A stretch of DNA of 64,000 bases from NCBI RefSeq assembly GCF_000247815.1, contig NC_021674.1:82072935-82136934 (forward strand), read 5' to 3'. Positions 1-12,823 of this stretch are shown piece after piece (the first letter of the stretch is position 1; each line of letters begins with the position of its first letter). A program made the position numbers and the translations under genes. The DNA is from Ficedula albicollis. Lineage: Eukaryota > Chordata > Aves > Passeriformes > Muscicapidae. Below the pieces are notes generated by a model, which was not told where the DNA came from, did no database searches, and saw only the letters and a list, made by a program, of their open reading frames with translations.

Positions 1-395
1 GCAGTCTTTTGGAGAAAACTGATCCAGGAAGATAAGAAAGTCTGAGTAAAGTAATGGTTTAGAACAGACCATCACACTCCTCAATCTTGATTTAAATGAA
101 TTCTTTCTAGATCAACAGAGTTGTTTTAAAACACATAATTTTAATGTTTGGAGTAAATTCTTCTAAGTCATGCATGAGCCTTTCAGGAATAATGAAGGAG
201 ATATAATTGTTAAAAGCCTGGGTATATTTGGGGGATTTTTTCTTGTTTCATTTGCATGAAGGATGTATGAAAAACAGATAAGCAAGTGAACAAAAGAATG
301 CAAGTTGACCTTACAGCAGACATAAACAGATCCACTGCATTTACCCTCAAGTAATAATGTACAGCTGGAGGAAAGATGGGAATCAGTTTTCTCCC

Positions 396-414
396 TAATA
401 ATAATAATAATAAT
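396..414. repeat. (ATA)n microsatellite
   Basis: About six uninterrupted trinucleotide units, seen directly. A second AAT-type tract occurs inside the duplication at 34366-34577. Confidence 0.9.
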
Positions 415-840
415 TTTAATGAATAATTCTCAAATAAGAATGTAAGCAGGGAAAATGGATCCAAAAGTTTTTGTATAGTTCTCAGTACTTTAAGATTTCT
501 TTTTTTATTGTTTCCTCCCTTCTATATTCTTTTAAAGTTTGTTTCAGGAAGATAGGGAGAGTGCAACACCTGAGGCTAGATTCTCAGCCAATTTTTCACA
601 GTAGTACACTGTTTCCAGATTTGTCTCCTCACACTGAATGCCATTAAAGTAGGAGTCTATCTTCTTCCCGTAGTCATTTCACCATCCTGTAATTCTGCAG
701 GAATATGTCACGTATGTTTGTCAGGCAGTGGACCCTGACTACAAGGAAATAGCTGCCTGTGCTGTAGGTTACATGGCTGGGAGGGTGCCAGGTGCCCTTT
801 GCTTTAAGCACAGCCGCTGTACCTGAGCGTGAGCACAGCT

Positions 841-871
841 ACGACCTCTGTACAGTAGGTGAAGAGGTCGT
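841..871. other. Small perfect inverted repeat (hairpin)
   Basis: The 9-bp arms at 841-849 (ACGACCTCT) and 863-871 (AGAGGTCGT) are exact reverse complements around a 13-nt loop. AGCT on each outer side could lengthen the stem with a bulge. No poly-T or coding context gives it a role, and a hairpin this size can arise by chance. Confidence 0.5.
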
Positions 872-1089
872 GAGAGCTGTTACAGGGAATACAAGCTGCT
901 TGCTCCTGCCTCCTGCTCATCTCTCTCCAGTCTTCATGATTCATCAGACATGACTGTCTTCAGTGTGACTGGGCTTCTAGGGCAATTGTTTATCCACTGT
1001 TACAGGTTTGTTCTGAAGGGGACCCCTCTTTCTGCAAATGTCATAGATGGCAACACAGCGCATGGTGATGAGAGCTGTGCTCATGCCGT

Positions 1090-1225
1090 TTGGTGACACA
1101 ACACTGGGAACAACTGATACGTTAGTAAAAAAAGAAAATGGCATAAAGGGTATATATTTGGTGACACAACACTGGGAACAACTGATATGTCAGTAAAAAA
1201 AGAAAATGGCATAAAGGGTATATTA
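1090..1225. repeat. Tandem duplication, 68-bp period
   Basis: Two adjacent copies (1090-1157 and 1158-1225), both beginning TTGGTGACACAACACTGG. They differ at a few sites, for example ATACGTTAG against ATATGTCAG, so the duplication is either not brand new or joins two alleles. Confidence 0.9.
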
Positions 1226-3464
1226 AACTTTTTTTCTGTTTTTCTTATGCACACAAACAGATTTTTTTGCTCACCCTGCCTTCTCTATACTGTCTCTATT
1301 GCAGTAGAAGGCAAAAATGTACAGAATATATCTGTTTTTCCCACTATACAAGACATACCACCCGTGTTCATGCACACTGCAAAAATGTAACTGGGCTGTG
1401 AGAGCAGCGGGGTTTCCAGGATCACATCTTTGTGTTACACAAATAGCTGACAGCACGTGGGCTGAAGGAGAATGTGTGTGCATGCACGTGTGCATAGCTG
1501 TATTTGCTTATGGTTGTAGAATTGAATTATATTGCACCACTTCAACAAATACAGGTAATGTGTTATCTCTTTCCTCCATCTCTATGTACTCAGTGGTAGT
1601 GACCCTTTTCATCTGAACTTTATCTATGTGCTTTGCAAATGTTAACAATTACGTCTCACTGTATTTGTGAGGTACACTAACTTCCAGGTGGTGGCTGTCA
1701 GCGTGCAAGTAAGAAGTTGGTTAGTCTAAGGCTAAGCAGTACATTTATAGTCACGTCCTGAAGAAGAATCTGGAATTTTCTCCTCCTTTTCCTGTCCCAT
1801 GAGGAGCCTGTAGCTTTTCTGGGATCAGCTATATAGGCTAAATGCTGTAAGACTGAATGCCTTTCAACCAAGACACGTTCCTCTCTTTCTCTGACTCTCT
1901 CTATGAAACAAGTTCATCTGCTGCCAGAGCAGGCTGGCTCCACAAGAAGAGGTGGAAATTCCACTCCCAGGACACTTTCTCTTCTCACTCGTGGCATCAA
2001 AAATGAGGTTTTGGCTGGAATTTGGCTGAAAACCCATTGTAAGTTGCAAGCTACAGTTACCTTTTATTCAATCTCATCTTTTAGTTTTGAGCATCTTCTT
2101 TCCTAGAAACAATAAACCCAGGTTTTAGTTAGTCTTTTTCTCCCTGCTCTTTTGCAGCTTCAGAATGAGCAGCAATAACTGAAGGTCTAGCATTGATAAA
2201 TCTTTGGTGGACAAGGAGATGGAGAGGTTTATGTGCTGCTGCGCACTGCAAACTTACTCTGTGAAGCGCTATTGGATGTATTAGAAATGCACCAATGCGG
2301 CACCAATGCGGCAGGAACTCAAAGGCTTTCACCAGAAGTGGCAATGACCACGTGTGTATGTGATGTTTTAGTTTTTTAATGGAGTGGATTTAGTATAAAT
2401 ATGCTTAATATTGCTAATGTTCCCATATAAAAGTCTTGCCTGCATAGCACTCATTAAGCTGCATTGTTCAGATCTCAAAATGAACACCCTTATTTCAGTA
2501 ATGTTCAAGTTCATGTAGTTTTGAAGCTGAATTTAATTTCTCCGGGGTTGTGCCTTCAAACCTCCTATAACTTTGAACATAAATGAGCCATAAGTCTCTG
2601 ATGATAAAAAATTTAGCTCATTAAGGGGCTGAGATTTAAAAAAATTCTCCCTGAAGGGAGCTATATAGAGTAATATTTACACTAAGTACTGACTTTGTGA
2701 AAAGCAGAAGAAAGCTGGCGATATCAGAGGCATCACAAGTATGTGCTGGTTCTCAAATGTGCCTTTCTCCTGGTGACTGTAGTACCCACAGCCTTGGCAC
2801 AGTGGCTGCAGTGCTGTATTTTCCACACTGACTCTGCCAGCTTGTGAATTACTTCCATAGTTTTCTTCTGAAAGCTGTGATGCTTTCAGTTTTAGATACA
2901 GGAAGTGCCTGCTGATTCTCAAGGAACTGAGGCAAAGAAATCAACCAAGAAGCAAACCCAGTGTATCAAAGGGCAGCTCCTACACTGGGTATAGTGGAAT
3001 CCATCCTCACCAGAACTTTATAAGCTCAGTATTTTTTCTCTTCTGTCTCAGGTGATACACAGTCATAGTGGCATATGGCAACAGAGATTTTAAGCCCATT
3101 GAAAAATAAAGGTAACTACTGACCTGGTACAAACCTTTGTTAGAGCATGAAATCTCTTTTTGCAAGATCTCACAGAAAATCTTTACTAGCACTTTAACAC
3201 CTTGCAGAATTCTTGGGTGTTTCTGTGCCTCTGCAGTAGGCCTCTGCAGATTTCAGAATCTACTCCCAAGTTGCTGAGATGCACTTGTAGCAACTTGGGC
3301 TGAGCACAAAAAGGAGAAGAGCAAGTTACAAGGACTTTTTTTTTGTTTCTTTGCTTTTGAACATATGATGACAAAATATTTTCCCCTCCACAGCATAATC
3401 TTGATAATGAATTTTTTTTTCTGAAGCTGTTTGTGTAGTAGTGTGTTGTGCATGAGGTGCGTGT
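1226..3464. other. Non-coding stretch, no gene seen
   Basis: Unique sequence with pyrimidine-rich runs near 1875-1900, an 11-bp direct repeat (CACCAATGCGG type) at about 2289-2310, and an 11-bp inverted repeat at 3265-3299. The ORFs here are under 100 codons and overlap on opposite strands. I see no protein family or transposon. Confidence 0.55.
3265..3299. other. Perfect 11-bp inverted repeat
   Basis: Arms CCCAAGTTGCT (3265-3275) and AGCAACTTGGG (3289-3299) pair perfectly around a 13-nt loop. Roughly one such hairpin every few windows is expected by chance, so no function is claimed. Confidence 0.6.
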
Positions 3465-3600
3465 CACCCATTTCTTCAGGCTGTGGAGGTCCCTCTGGAT
3501 GGCAGCACAACCTCTGGTGTATCAGTCACTCTCCCCCATTTGGTGTCATCTGTTCCTGACAAAGCACTCTGCCCCATCACCTGGGAACCTCAAGGTGAGC
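3465..3600 (-). mobile_element. CR1 LINE fragment (ORF2-derived)
   Basis: The plus strand reads like the antisense of the CR1 reverse-transcriptase ORF: a 'gtccctctggatggca' block, then a 'ttggtgtcatctg' block about 50 bp later, then a degraded 'gcactctgcccc' block. This order is typical of avian CR1. The piece is short, has lost both ends and encodes nothing intact. Boundaries are approximate because the flanks fade into unique DNA. Confidence 0.72.
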
Positions 3601-4017
3601 CTCTCCTTTGGCTTTTGTTTCCAGGTGTGTTGGGTACTGCTGCGACCTTTGTGTGAATTATTATTTGATTTTTTTAATTTCATTTTTTTTGTGGGCTGGA
3701 TAATAAAAAATGTTTTTGTTTGCATCAAGGCAAGAATTGGGGCCTCCAGCCTGTTTCTCTTGTCCTGTTTTGCAGAGGTCAGCATAAGGCTGTCTTCTCC
3801 TACTATCTTTCTGTCACAGAGTGCTGGAAATCACAACAGCCACATCTGTAGCCTGGGGGCAAACTTTGGCAAACTAGTTATCTCACCAAGGGAAAATTGA
3901 ATGTCCATGCCTTTGTACTGTCTAGGAATATTTAGGGGACAAGTTTCCTTTTTGACTGTTCAAGGGCCCCATTCAAACAGTGGGATCTTTGAAGTGGAAT
4001 AGCCCTAAACACCATTT

Positions 4018-4150
4018 GACTGCTGAGATTAGCTCAGTGCGTTAGAGCATGGTGCTATTAACACCAAGGTTGTGGGTTTGTATCAGCCATTGAAGAGTTG
4101 GATTTGAGGATCCTTGTGGGTCCCTTCTAACTGAGGATATTCTGTGATTC
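4018..4150 (+). mobile_element. tRNA-Ile-derived SINE with CR1 tail (TguSINE1-like)
   Basis: The head resembles an isoleucine tRNA: an A-box-like 'tagctcagtgcgttagagc', an anticodon arm with 'ggtgctattaacacc', and a decayed B box ('ggttgtgggtttgtatc' instead of the usual GGTTCGATCC). The tail from about 4105 carries a CR1-type 3' end, 'gtgggtcccttctaactgaggatattctgtgattc' in form, ending in the CR1 terminal octamer-like repeat. TguSINE1 of songbirds is known to have this isoleucine-tRNA head and to borrow CR1 machinery through its tail. It is not a working tRNA gene: the acceptor stem does not pair and the B box is damaged. I could not find clear target-site duplications. Confidence 0.85.
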
Positions 4151-7100
4151 AGGAGACCAGGTAAGTAGAATATAACCAATTCATTAGTTTTAGCACCTCT
4201 GTCTCCTTTTCATTTGCTCAGGAGTATTTCCTTTTCTCTCCATTTAGGGTCTGAGCCCTCTTGCCTTTTCCTTCCCTTTGGTTTGGATGAGACACCACTG
4301 ATAGGTGAAAAAGATCTTTACTGGCTGTATCCATCTTAGGCCTCACCACCTACCTGCCTCCATGTTTGTGTGTCACTGAGGTGTTGGGTGAAAAAAAGCT
4401 GTCGGAGTTCACTTACTGATGGTGTATTTTTACTTGTTTCTGTTGTTTCCTTAATGGGAAAGGAGACTTCTCTGTTCACCACCTTCCCTCACATCTGCAT
4501 TTATGTGTCTTTCTCAGCTTCACTTAAAAGAGTTGTTGATAGGGAGTGTCAGCATGGTCAGAATTATTCTTAAACAGTAGTTTAAAGCAGATTACCATAT
4601 CATTAATTGTCTAACACTATAATACACATTTATTGCTATTATTGTGATTCTGTTGTTGCAGCAAGGTCTTGACCAGATTCTCAGACACTTTACTGCAGGG
4701 ACAGAAATATGAAAGTCCAGCAATCTTTTAAAGCTTGAATGTTAAATAGGAAAGGAAATCAATCTATGAACTATTTCAGGCAATCTGCTTTGGATAGGAC
4801 TTCTTACAGGCTCTATGGTAAGATGGGTATACTGGAGATAGGAATTCTGAAAAGAGAATTTTTGCATCAACTGTTTTTAGGCAAGGAAAGCACAGGAGCC
4901 TTATCTTCCTGTGTAGCCAATGCAAGGATTGTTTTGGATACCTTTGAAAGGAGCAATGTAGTGGACTGAAAATCAATGCTTTGCCTTATCACATTTGAAC
5001 TCATTGCTGCTTTTTTTATTTTTGTCTTAGTCTAACTGGGTCCTCCTGAAGGACTGTAAAGCTCTTTGCTTTAGCTTTGTGTTTCTGGATACAAAGCTGA
5101 AGAATATTTTGAAAAATGAAATGCTTTTGAAAAATAGTTCTCTGTAAACCCATCTGCTTTAGACTACTGCTTCACAAGATTTTTGCATGCAAGAATCATG
5201 ACCTGCCCCAACTGTAGGCATGTGGCTGTGTGGAAATAACCAGCTTGCACATTCTGCTCTTTAATAAATTGTGGACAGCTTATCATGACCAGATCTTAAC
5301 TAAACTATGATGTATGGTTCAGGACTTTGTGTTATGGGATTGGGGTTTTTTTTTTTGTTCATGACTTGTTTGTTGGAGCTGGTTTTGTGGTTTTTTGTCA
5401 TATCCATTGTTCCATCCACCACCCACCCCTACCCCAAGGGAAGTTACAGATGAGAAATGAGAAGTATAGAGACGTTTACTATGGTTAGGGATTGTGGAGT
5501 GGCATATGAAAGGTCTCCTCCCACTTTAGTCAAAGAAAAAAGTAGGTTAACTCGAGTAGGAGTAGCCTGCTGTGCATTATTATTTGGACACTTATTTTCA
5601 GCAAGGATGATGGGATCAGGTAAAAACTGTCGAAAATGTCACTTGCTGTTTCATTTTTGTCAGTTCTGGCATTTGGGAAGAAACAAGAACAGTTCCATGT
5701 TTTCATTCTGGAAATATTACTAATAGCTCCTAGCAGCTGGAGGAGATGCAGTGGGTAGAGCAGGAAAGTACAAACACATGGCAATTTGAAAGATTTATCA
5801 AAGAATAAAAGTTGATGATCTTTTATTTATTAAGAACATCAATCAATGTCCGTTGTGGAAGAAGGAAGATTTTATGAATAGGAATGTAATATTTCTTTAA
5901 TTAACTTATTAGAAGTGTTCAGAGTTGAATGTTTGTAATGCTGCCTTGGACTCTGAAGCAATATGCTGGCATCCAACAGAGTCAAGAACTGGCTTTTTTA
6001 CTCTTGCTCTCTTTTTTCATAACATCTCTTTTGGATTCTACTGTTGACAGCATAATGATGATTAATTTCACTTACTGCATGTTGAATCCCTTTTAACCTT
6101 GCTGAGCAGTTCATGCGGAGAGAGACTAAGTCTTAAGTTTTGTGAAGTCCAAGTGTAAGGAAGAGCTGGAAAATGTCATAGACTCCTACGTCCTGCTGAG
6201 CTGTACACATAGAGTATTTCCCTTGTGGCTCCCCAGACTTTCTTTATCAGGTACCAGTTTGTCAGACCCGTTTTCCCAAAAGTTCCTGTGCCTTGAATAT
6301 CTCCAGAAAGTAAGGCTGCTTCTTCATGTGCTCTCGTGTGGTGCTGCAGCTGTGGCTGTAGAGGCAATGTATCAAGCCTGAGCCTTTGCAACACTCCTGG
6401 CCTTCTTCTATCAGTTTAACATATTTTGGATCAGGCTGAAAGGGAGAAAAAAAAAAAAAACACAGCAGATTGCATTTCTTTTAATGTTCTATGTGTTGTA
6501 CTAGCTGAAACATGGTCTTGCAGTAGTAACATCCCCAAGGGCTGTTTAAGGTTTCATGGTAGCATTTAATGGCAAGTACTAACTATGTAGTTAGTACTAT
6601 AAAGCTTGCTTTAAAAAGAAATTTAAAAAAGGCAAAGATTATTTTCTCAATAATTCCTCTTATGCTCTTGACGCTTGCCATGGAGGTTACAGTAACTTCT
6701 AGGCAGTGCCATGGAGGTGCAGGCTTGTAAGCAGTGAAGAGTGGGATGGAGAGCTGACAGAAATCAGGAACCAGTTTCCTTCTCGTGCACCTTCACATAT
6801 TCACTTCCATGGTAGGAAATGCTTCCTAGTGAGAAGAGTAAATTTTGGGCAAAATTGTGTTCTTTCCCTGTGGCTAGAAGCGTTTCAAGCAGATAAGTTG
6901 TCACAGAGATTCTTTTGGTTCCCCCCTGTTTTGTGTGAGACAGGAGTGAGAGACAGAGTTCAGTGTCCTGGTCCTGCTTCTTCTTTCACACGTGTTGTTC
7001 TCACCAAGTAAAAAGTCCTGAAAGTTGTTTTCAGTTTCTTTATGCAAGATCATAGGGCCCTGTTCAGGGAGACTGCATCATTTCTCCCTCTGTCATGTTT

Positions 7101-7168
7101 TGTTGAGATGCAAATTTGAAAATCAAGACACCTGTTAGGGTAGATTAGCTGACTTGTTTATACATTTG
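4151..7168. other. Non-coding stretch, no gene seen
   Basis: Three kilobases of AT-rich unique DNA. It contains a T run near 5348, an A run near 6448 and otherwise only chance ORFs under about 100 codons. I saw no transposon, duplication or promoter-like CpG cluster. Confidence 0.55.
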
Positions 7169-7222
7169 TGTCATGGTTTAATCCTGGCCACCAACTCAGC
7201 CCCACACAGCTGCTTGCTCATG
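7169..7222 (+). mobile_element. Truncated start of an avian ERVL-type LTR
   Basis: The sequence begins TGTCATGGTTTAATCC and continues with 'ccaactcagccccacacagctgcttgctca', in line with the 5' start of a very common avian LTR family that opens TGTCATGGTTTAA. Similarity stops after about 54 bp, where T-rich DNA begins, so the rest of the LTR is missing or replaced. Assignment rests on my memory of the family. Confidence 0.6.
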
Positions 7223-7227
7223 GGATA

Positions 7228-7382
7228 CTTTTGGTTTTCTTTTTTCTTGTTCTGTTTTCTTTTCTATGCTTTCTTTTCTCCTTTTTAATTTTTTTCCTTT
7301 TTAATTTTTTTCCTTTGTTTTAATTTTTTTCCTTTGTTTTAATTTTCCCCTCCTTGTTTTTCTTTTTTTTTTTTTTTTTTTG

Positions 7383-7431
<49 letters not shown>

Positions 7432-7448
7432 TTTTTTTTTTTTTTTTA
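7228..7448. repeat. T-rich low-complexity DNA with a 46-nt G run
   Basis: An irregular 20-bp motif (CCTTTGTTTTAATTTTTTT type) recurs four or five times at about 7278-7346, followed by a T run. Then come 46 consecutive G (7384-7429) and another T run to 7447. A G tract directly between T tracts is either a strong quadruplex-forming site or a sequencing or gap-filling product. Confidence 0.9.
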
Positions 7449-8486
7449 GCCTGCAAAGATTTGTCTGGAATTAGTAACTCTAAAATCTAAACCCTGCTAG
7501 TGCTATGAACTGTCATTATCTCTTTGGCACTTAACTTGACTTCTGCAAGTACCATGACCACTTAACCCAGTGTCATGGGCTGAATTTGGCAATTCTGACT
7601 TTTCAGAAATAGCTTTCCTGCTGACAGTGGCTCAGGCTTTTGAAAACCCTATTTTTTTTAATGATCCACTCATCTTTTAAGTGATGCTTTCAACCTGGCT
7701 CAGCTTTTCTCTGTGTTGTCTTTATGGGCACTGAGAGGAATTCCTCTCTGGCAGGGCCAGTCTGGAAGAATAATAAATATGCCCTCTTGGAAATCTCTGC
7801 TTTATTTTCCTGTTTCTTTCTAGTGCCTGCCTTTAAATTCTCCATTAGTTGATATGGTGATGTTTTCTGTTTGATTTTGAGGTTGAAGTTCTTGTTCAGT
7901 TGATGTGTTTTCACATAGCAAGGTCACTGTCTCAGCAATTAGCTATCTACCTTTCAGTCACTTTAGTGATGTACCTGTTTGGATTGTGATATTTTTTCAT
8001 TAAAAATGAAACAAAACAAAAAAATACTCCTCAAAACTCCCACAACCCAGAAATCAACTAAGTGGAAAAAGGAAAAAAATCCTGAACCCAAAAAATCCCT
8101 TCTACTCATTGCCTATTATCCTCTAATATCCTTTGCTACTAATTTTTACCTACTCTTAAAAGTTCTGGCTGGCTTTTGTCAAGCAGACATTTATTTCAAG
8201 ATGTTCTTTCCAAGTATTTCGTGACCATCTCTTGATAATGAAGCTGATGTGCAGTCCAGCAGCTCTCTGCCTTTTCCTGGAGTGGTACTTCTGTTCTGCC
8301 TGGCAGATCTCAGGCTGTATGCTGATTGCTACTTCATTCACTGCTTTGTTTTCCAGGATGTGGTAGCTGGCTTCCAGCTCCCATCAACACTCAAGCTGCA
8401 GTGTGCTGAGACAGTATCCTGTAGAAGCTTACTGCAATTGTTTTCTCAGGTGGCAAGTGTACTTGGAGGTATTTTATTTTTTTTTT
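7449..8486. other. Non-coding stretch, no gene seen
   Basis: Unique DNA between two G-run regions. An A-rich patch lies at 8005-8100. The ORFs are short and none resembles a known protein. Confidence 0.5.
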
Positions 8487-9589
<1,103 letters not shown>

Positions 9590-10036
9590 CTTTTTTTGTT
9601 TGTTGGGGGTTTTTTTTAGAGGAGTATGACTAATCTTACTTTTTATTATTGTGGCTTCTTTAATGTCATCTGTGAGAAATCTCAAAGTTATCAGCAGTTG
9701 AATTTGCTCCTGAAACCCCTGACATGATGATTCTATGCATAAGGTTTTTCCCATGAAGTTTTCTACATGATGTCACTTCTTTTCTGATTTTATTTTTTCT
9801 GTTTCTTGCACATTTGCTATTGACTGAGTGCTGTTTTTTTTCTATATCACTTGCATGCCCCTTTCTCCTCAGTGCTCTTGTTTGTGTACAAGCTTGTTTC
9901 TCAGGTCTGTGCAAGTCTCTACTGTTTGTTAGAGTTTGCATCTTTCTGTGCTTTCATTTCATCTGCTGCTTTTTCCTTTTCTGTTATTAGTGCCATCTGT
10001 TCATCTCTGGAAACCAAGTAGTTACACAAGCCAGTC
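9590..10036. other. Non-coding stretch, no gene seen
   Basis: Pyrimidine-rich unique DNA with a T/G run at 9591-9618. Nothing recognisable. Confidence 0.5.
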
Positions 10037-10119
10037 TTTTTTTTTTTTTTTTTTTTTTTTTTTTGGTTTTTTTTTTTTTTGTTTGGTTTTTTGGGGGTTT
10101 TTTTTTTTTTTTTTTTTTT
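10037..10119. repeat. T/G homopolymer mosaic
   Basis: Long T runs interrupted by GG, GTTTGG and GGGGG. The T-run-beside-G-run pattern matches the two other tracts at 7384 and 8903. It could be an old poly-A tail read in antisense, but no element body adjoins it. Confidence 0.85.
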
Positions 10120-11326
10120 CGTAGCTTGACAAAATATTGTTGTGGGGTTCCTTCAACATCTTGATAACCCTGTTCAAAACGTCATTTTTCACACATGCCA
10201 TTTTTCTACAGCTTTAAATTGCTTTTGGAAGGTTCCCAGGATTCCTCTCCCTCACCCCCCACAACATTCTGTTTCATTTAAATGCCCTGGCATTGTGTTG
10301 CACCAGTTTTTAATTGCTGCTTCTTGCTCCACTTAGCTTCCCTCTTACAATCTTTTTCTCTCTTCTTACTGCAATTGCATGGTACTTCTCTTTATCTAGG
10401 GAAACACTACTTATTACACATCTTCCCTTTAAAGCTAATCTGCTTGCAAAGAAGAATCAGATCTACTAACACATTCTCATTGGTTATGTTTTATTTATGC
10501 ATTTCTTTGCAATATTCATAACATCTCATTTCACGTCTTTTTCTGCAGTCTAGATCTATACCCAGCTTTGCTTCACCAGGGAGTCACAATCACACTCCTT
10601 TTTTTTTTTCTAGCCTTCTTATTACTTCCAGATGAAAACAATTGTATTTTTTAGCCAACATTAAGTTTTTTTTTTGTTTTGGGGTTTTTTTAAATACAAT
10701 GTATTAATGGGATTGACGTTTACAGTCTTTTCTGTGCTTCTACAGGGGCCTGTAAAACTGTGGTCAGACACATCTCTGGTAACAGTTTTCTGTTCCCACA
10801 GTGCTTAGCTAATTGTTAGCCAGCACATTTGGACACTAAAAGCCATTTCATACACAACTGGGATTTCCCCTTATCTGATACCCTTTAGTGTACTATCTCA
10901 TATGTAAGTTTTCAACAGTTAGTGCTAGTGTTTCAAGAAGCTTAATTAAACATCTGTGAAATCAGATTCAGAGAAGCCAACGAGACTTGAGTAAGATAAG
11001 GTAAATCAGTAGAGGGACTCTCAGCCCAGGAAAATAAATCTTTCAGCTACTTCCAGCAGAAAATCTCCAGTACCAGGCAGGTCTCCTTTATCCTGTCTTG
11101 TGTAAACTGACACATAATTTTGGAGAATGGGGATGCAGGTTTTTGTGAGAAGCATGTGTAGAGCTTGCTGTGGGAAGCTCAGCAGTACATTTCTGTCTCA
11201 GGAGCAAATCTGTCTGGCCATGCCATGGGCAGAGATGGACAGTGCACGGGAAAGTCTCTGCTGACTTGTCTCTCCTTTTTAGGCTTTACTGCAAGACCAG
11301 TGGCTCTTCCAACATAGAACTTCATC
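10120..11326. other. Non-coding stretch, no gene seen
   Basis: AT-rich unique DNA with T/G runs near 10665-10690. No transposon or gene was recognised. Confidence 0.5.
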
Positions 11327-11472
11327 TTATTACCTTCCTTTTCTGTTCTGAACAAAGAAAAGTGCTTTATATTAAAATTAAAGACTGAAAACAGCCCTGT
11401 TATTACCTTCCTTTTCTGTTCTGAACAAAGGAAAGTGCATTATATTAAAATTAAAGACTGAAAACAGCCCTG
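11327..11472. repeat. Tandem duplication, 73-bp period
   Basis: Copies 11327-11399 and 11400-11472 both begin TTATTACCTTCC and end in ACAGCCCTGT. Two substitutions were noticed (AAGAAAAG/AAGGAAAG, GCTTTA/GCATTA). Confidence 0.92.
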
Positions 11473-11818
11473 TGAATTAAGAATTTCGAAACTCAGCAAA
11501 TTTTGAGATTGCAACATTAACCTAATCAAATCCTGATCTAAGTGCAAGTCCTAGATATTTAATGCACGCAGGCTACTATTCAAAAGGCAACTGACAGATC
11601 CATAGGTCCAGTAAAATACTCTGAACAGTTTTACACTAGTGGGTTGACTTTGAATCTTGGTTATCTTTGAATCTTAGCCTCAGCTTCCAATCACTTGCTT
11701 TGTGTGTGGGGTCCCAATGTGTTTATAATCCTAGAGGTTGTAACTGAGTAACTTTGTGAACTAAATGTGCTGGATTCCTATAATGGTTTTCATCTTTTAG
11801 CTATTTAACAGCTCTTGA

Positions 11819-12412
11819 TTGAACATTTCTGGATTTTTTATTCTTTTCTTCTTGAAGTCTTCTTTGAAATGTGAATATTTGTTTGCTGTGGTTTGCTACA
11901 GCACTCCACAAAAGTCATTGTATAACCAAATGCTGAGATATATAGTTCCCCTGCTTTTCCCATCTGACTTGTTGACGTGTACAAAAATCCCAGTAACCCT
12001 TCAACCTCATACTCAGTGTTTATGCTCATGTCATCATCCCAACTTTCTCATCATCACTGTTTCCTTGGTTAGTCTCTCATGCTCACATGTGGCTTTATTT
12101 TTGACTCTGTGTATGATTTTACATCAATGTGCAGAGTTATGTATTAGCTGCACACACAGAGGCTGCCTGTTGCAGTCAGAGGTCACAGTGAGCTTTTGGA
12201 GCATCTCCTGCTCTGCCAGCAGTAGAGAGATGCCTGTAAAAGTGGGCTGGACTTGCTTTCCTGTGCAGGTTTCTGGGCACAGGATGAGATGGACACATTG
12301 CCTCCAAAAGGTCATTTCACATGTAGAAAACGCCACCACTGAAGAAGGTCTGGAAAATATAAAGTTGTTTAGCCTCAAGAAAAGAATAGTAACGGATCTT
12401 ACAAAGAAATAA
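11819..12412 (+). other. 197-codon open reading frame, not called as a gene
   Basis: The longest frame in the window outside repeats and homopolymers. The putative product has a hydrophobic, Phe/Leu/Cys-rich first two thirds and a charged C-terminal end (GLENIKLFSLKKRIVTDLTKK-like). I recognise no domain. The opposite strand is also open for about 100 codons at 12124-12435, which argues against coding selection. From a rough stop-codon frequency, an ORF this long would be expected by chance about once in several such windows. No splice, promoter or poly-A context supports it. Confidence 0.12.
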
Positions 12413-12823
12413 AATACAGTACACAGCTGGACCATTGAGGACTCAGCTTAAACACTTGAAAAACCCTTGTGATAGCAAGTATGAAGCCTTGCCATGATGG
12501 CCCCAGGCAATCTTAATCACTGGTGTCTTTCAGAATAGGCTGTATGAAGGCAGGTGTAACTAAGCCCGACTCAGGATAAGGTGAACTGGGTTCCCACCCA
12601 AGCCTTTTCTTCCATTCCTGGTGCAGATAGCCTCCTGCAGAGCAGTTCACCTGAAATCATGATCAGCACCCTCCTAAAAAGGGAGCACTTTCTGCCACTG
12701 CTGACATCTGTATGAAACTGAGACCTTTATAAAGACACAGTTATACGAAAAGTTCTGCATTAAAGGCTGTAATCACTGCAATGAACTTCTAGTGTTTTTA
12801 GTGAGGAGCTGTGATTAGCGTTT
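12413..12823. other. Non-coding stretch, no gene seen
   Basis: Unique DNA, slightly richer in G+C around 12480-12720. Nothing was recognised. Confidence 0.5.

Larger units (their letters stand above)
1..1089. other. Non-coding stretch, no gene seen
   Basis: AT-rich unique sequence. It holds an (ATA)n microsatellite near 396-414 and a short hairpin at 841-871. No ORF resembles a known protein, and no transposon was recognised. The part from about 740 to 900 is somewhat richer in G+C but has no coding pattern. Confidence 0.6.

Noticed and set aside
4018..4095. Possible functional tRNA-Ile gene
   Set aside because: The acceptor stem does not pair, the B box is damaged and a CR1 tail follows, so it is a SINE.
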